A DNA stretch of 6,746 nucleotides from the NCBI GenBank assembly GCA_014379665.1, contig JACMLK010000047.1, forward strand, positions 1 to 6,746. The letters run 5' to 3'. Below the pieces are notes generated by a model. That model made no database searches and was not told the origin of the DNA. It saw only the letters and a list, made by a program, of their open reading frames with translations. Of the stretch, positions 6,675 through 6,746 are shown one piece after another. The stretch's first letter is position 1. Every line of letters starts with the position of its first letter. The position numbers and the translations under genes were made by a program. The DNA comes from Saprospiraceae bacterium. GTDB taxonomy: Bacteria > Bacteroidota > Bacteroidia > Chitinophagales > Saprospiraceae.

Positions 6675-6746
6675 CCGTTCAATCACCTTGTCTAAAATTA
6701 AATTTGCTCGCTTTCGCTCAAACATGAAAATTTAAACATACTCTTA

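Larger units (their letters stand above)
6503..6743. mobile_element. MITE-like non-autonomous element, 241 bases, with TIRs and TTA target duplication
   Basis: The left end (6503-6522) and the reverse complement of the right end (6743-6724) match at 18 of 20 positions; the first 13 bases, GAGTATGTTTAAA, are identical. Weaker similarity continues inward (AAGCGGCAATTTTATTTTA against AAGCGAGCAAATTTAATTTTA). The element is flanked by TTA on both sides (6500-6502 and 6744-6746), a likely 3-base target duplication. I see no transposase frame inside. GAG-type ends with a TNA or TA target fit IS5-family elements, so it is probably mobilised by a related IS elsewhere in the genome; that assignment is inference. 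The window ends at the right-hand TTA, so sequence beyond it is unseen. It sits about 110 bases upstream of the outer-membrane protein start. Confidence 0.8.

Overview
The window looks like chromosomal DNA of a member of the Bacteroidota, moderately AT-rich. The evidence is a TTG-N19-TAnnTTTG promoter of the Bacteroidota primary sigma factor type, start codons preceded by A/T-rich sequence instead of clear Shine-Dalgarno sites, a DprA with the LIKQNKA sequence I associate with this phylum, and an outer-membrane beta-barrel protein with a carboxypeptidase-regulatory-like domain and a C-terminus ending in ESKRVGG. I cannot name a genus.

Layout. Positions 1-725 (+) hold the 3' two thirds of dprA, the DNA-processing protein of natural transformation, cut by the left edge. 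It converges on a two-gene minus-strand operon, leaving only 3 bases between the two stop codons. The operon is rel (3459-1216), a full-length bifunctional (p)ppGpp synthetase/hydrolase, followed after 10 bases by fur (1205-729), a Fur-family metal-dependent repressor. A strong promoter match lies at 3495-3524, and a Fur-box-like sequence fills its spacer. The operon therefore couples the stringent response to metal or redox regulation, possibly with Fur feedback.

Positions 3460-3953 are intergenic. Beyond the promoter they contain two unrelated non-coding tandem arrays: a GGG-tract array with a period of about 11 bases (3643-3776, G-quadruplex-prone) and a perfectly phased seven-copy heptamer array TTGGCYA (3854-3902). 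A 9-base inverted repeat flanks the first array.

Positions 6389-3954 (-) encode an 811-residue outer-membrane beta-barrel protein of the TonB-dependent-receptor-like type. It has no SusD-like partner in view, and its substrate is unknown.

Positions 6390-6502 are the leader and upstream region of that gene. Positions 6503-6743 form a 241-base MITE-like element with 20-base terminal inverted repeats (18/20 identical), flanking TTA direct repeats and three consecutive perfect stem-loops. The window ends exactly at the right-hand TTA. No clearly new multi-gene system is present. The unusual content is in the non-coding repeats and the mobile element, not in the genes, which belong to known families.
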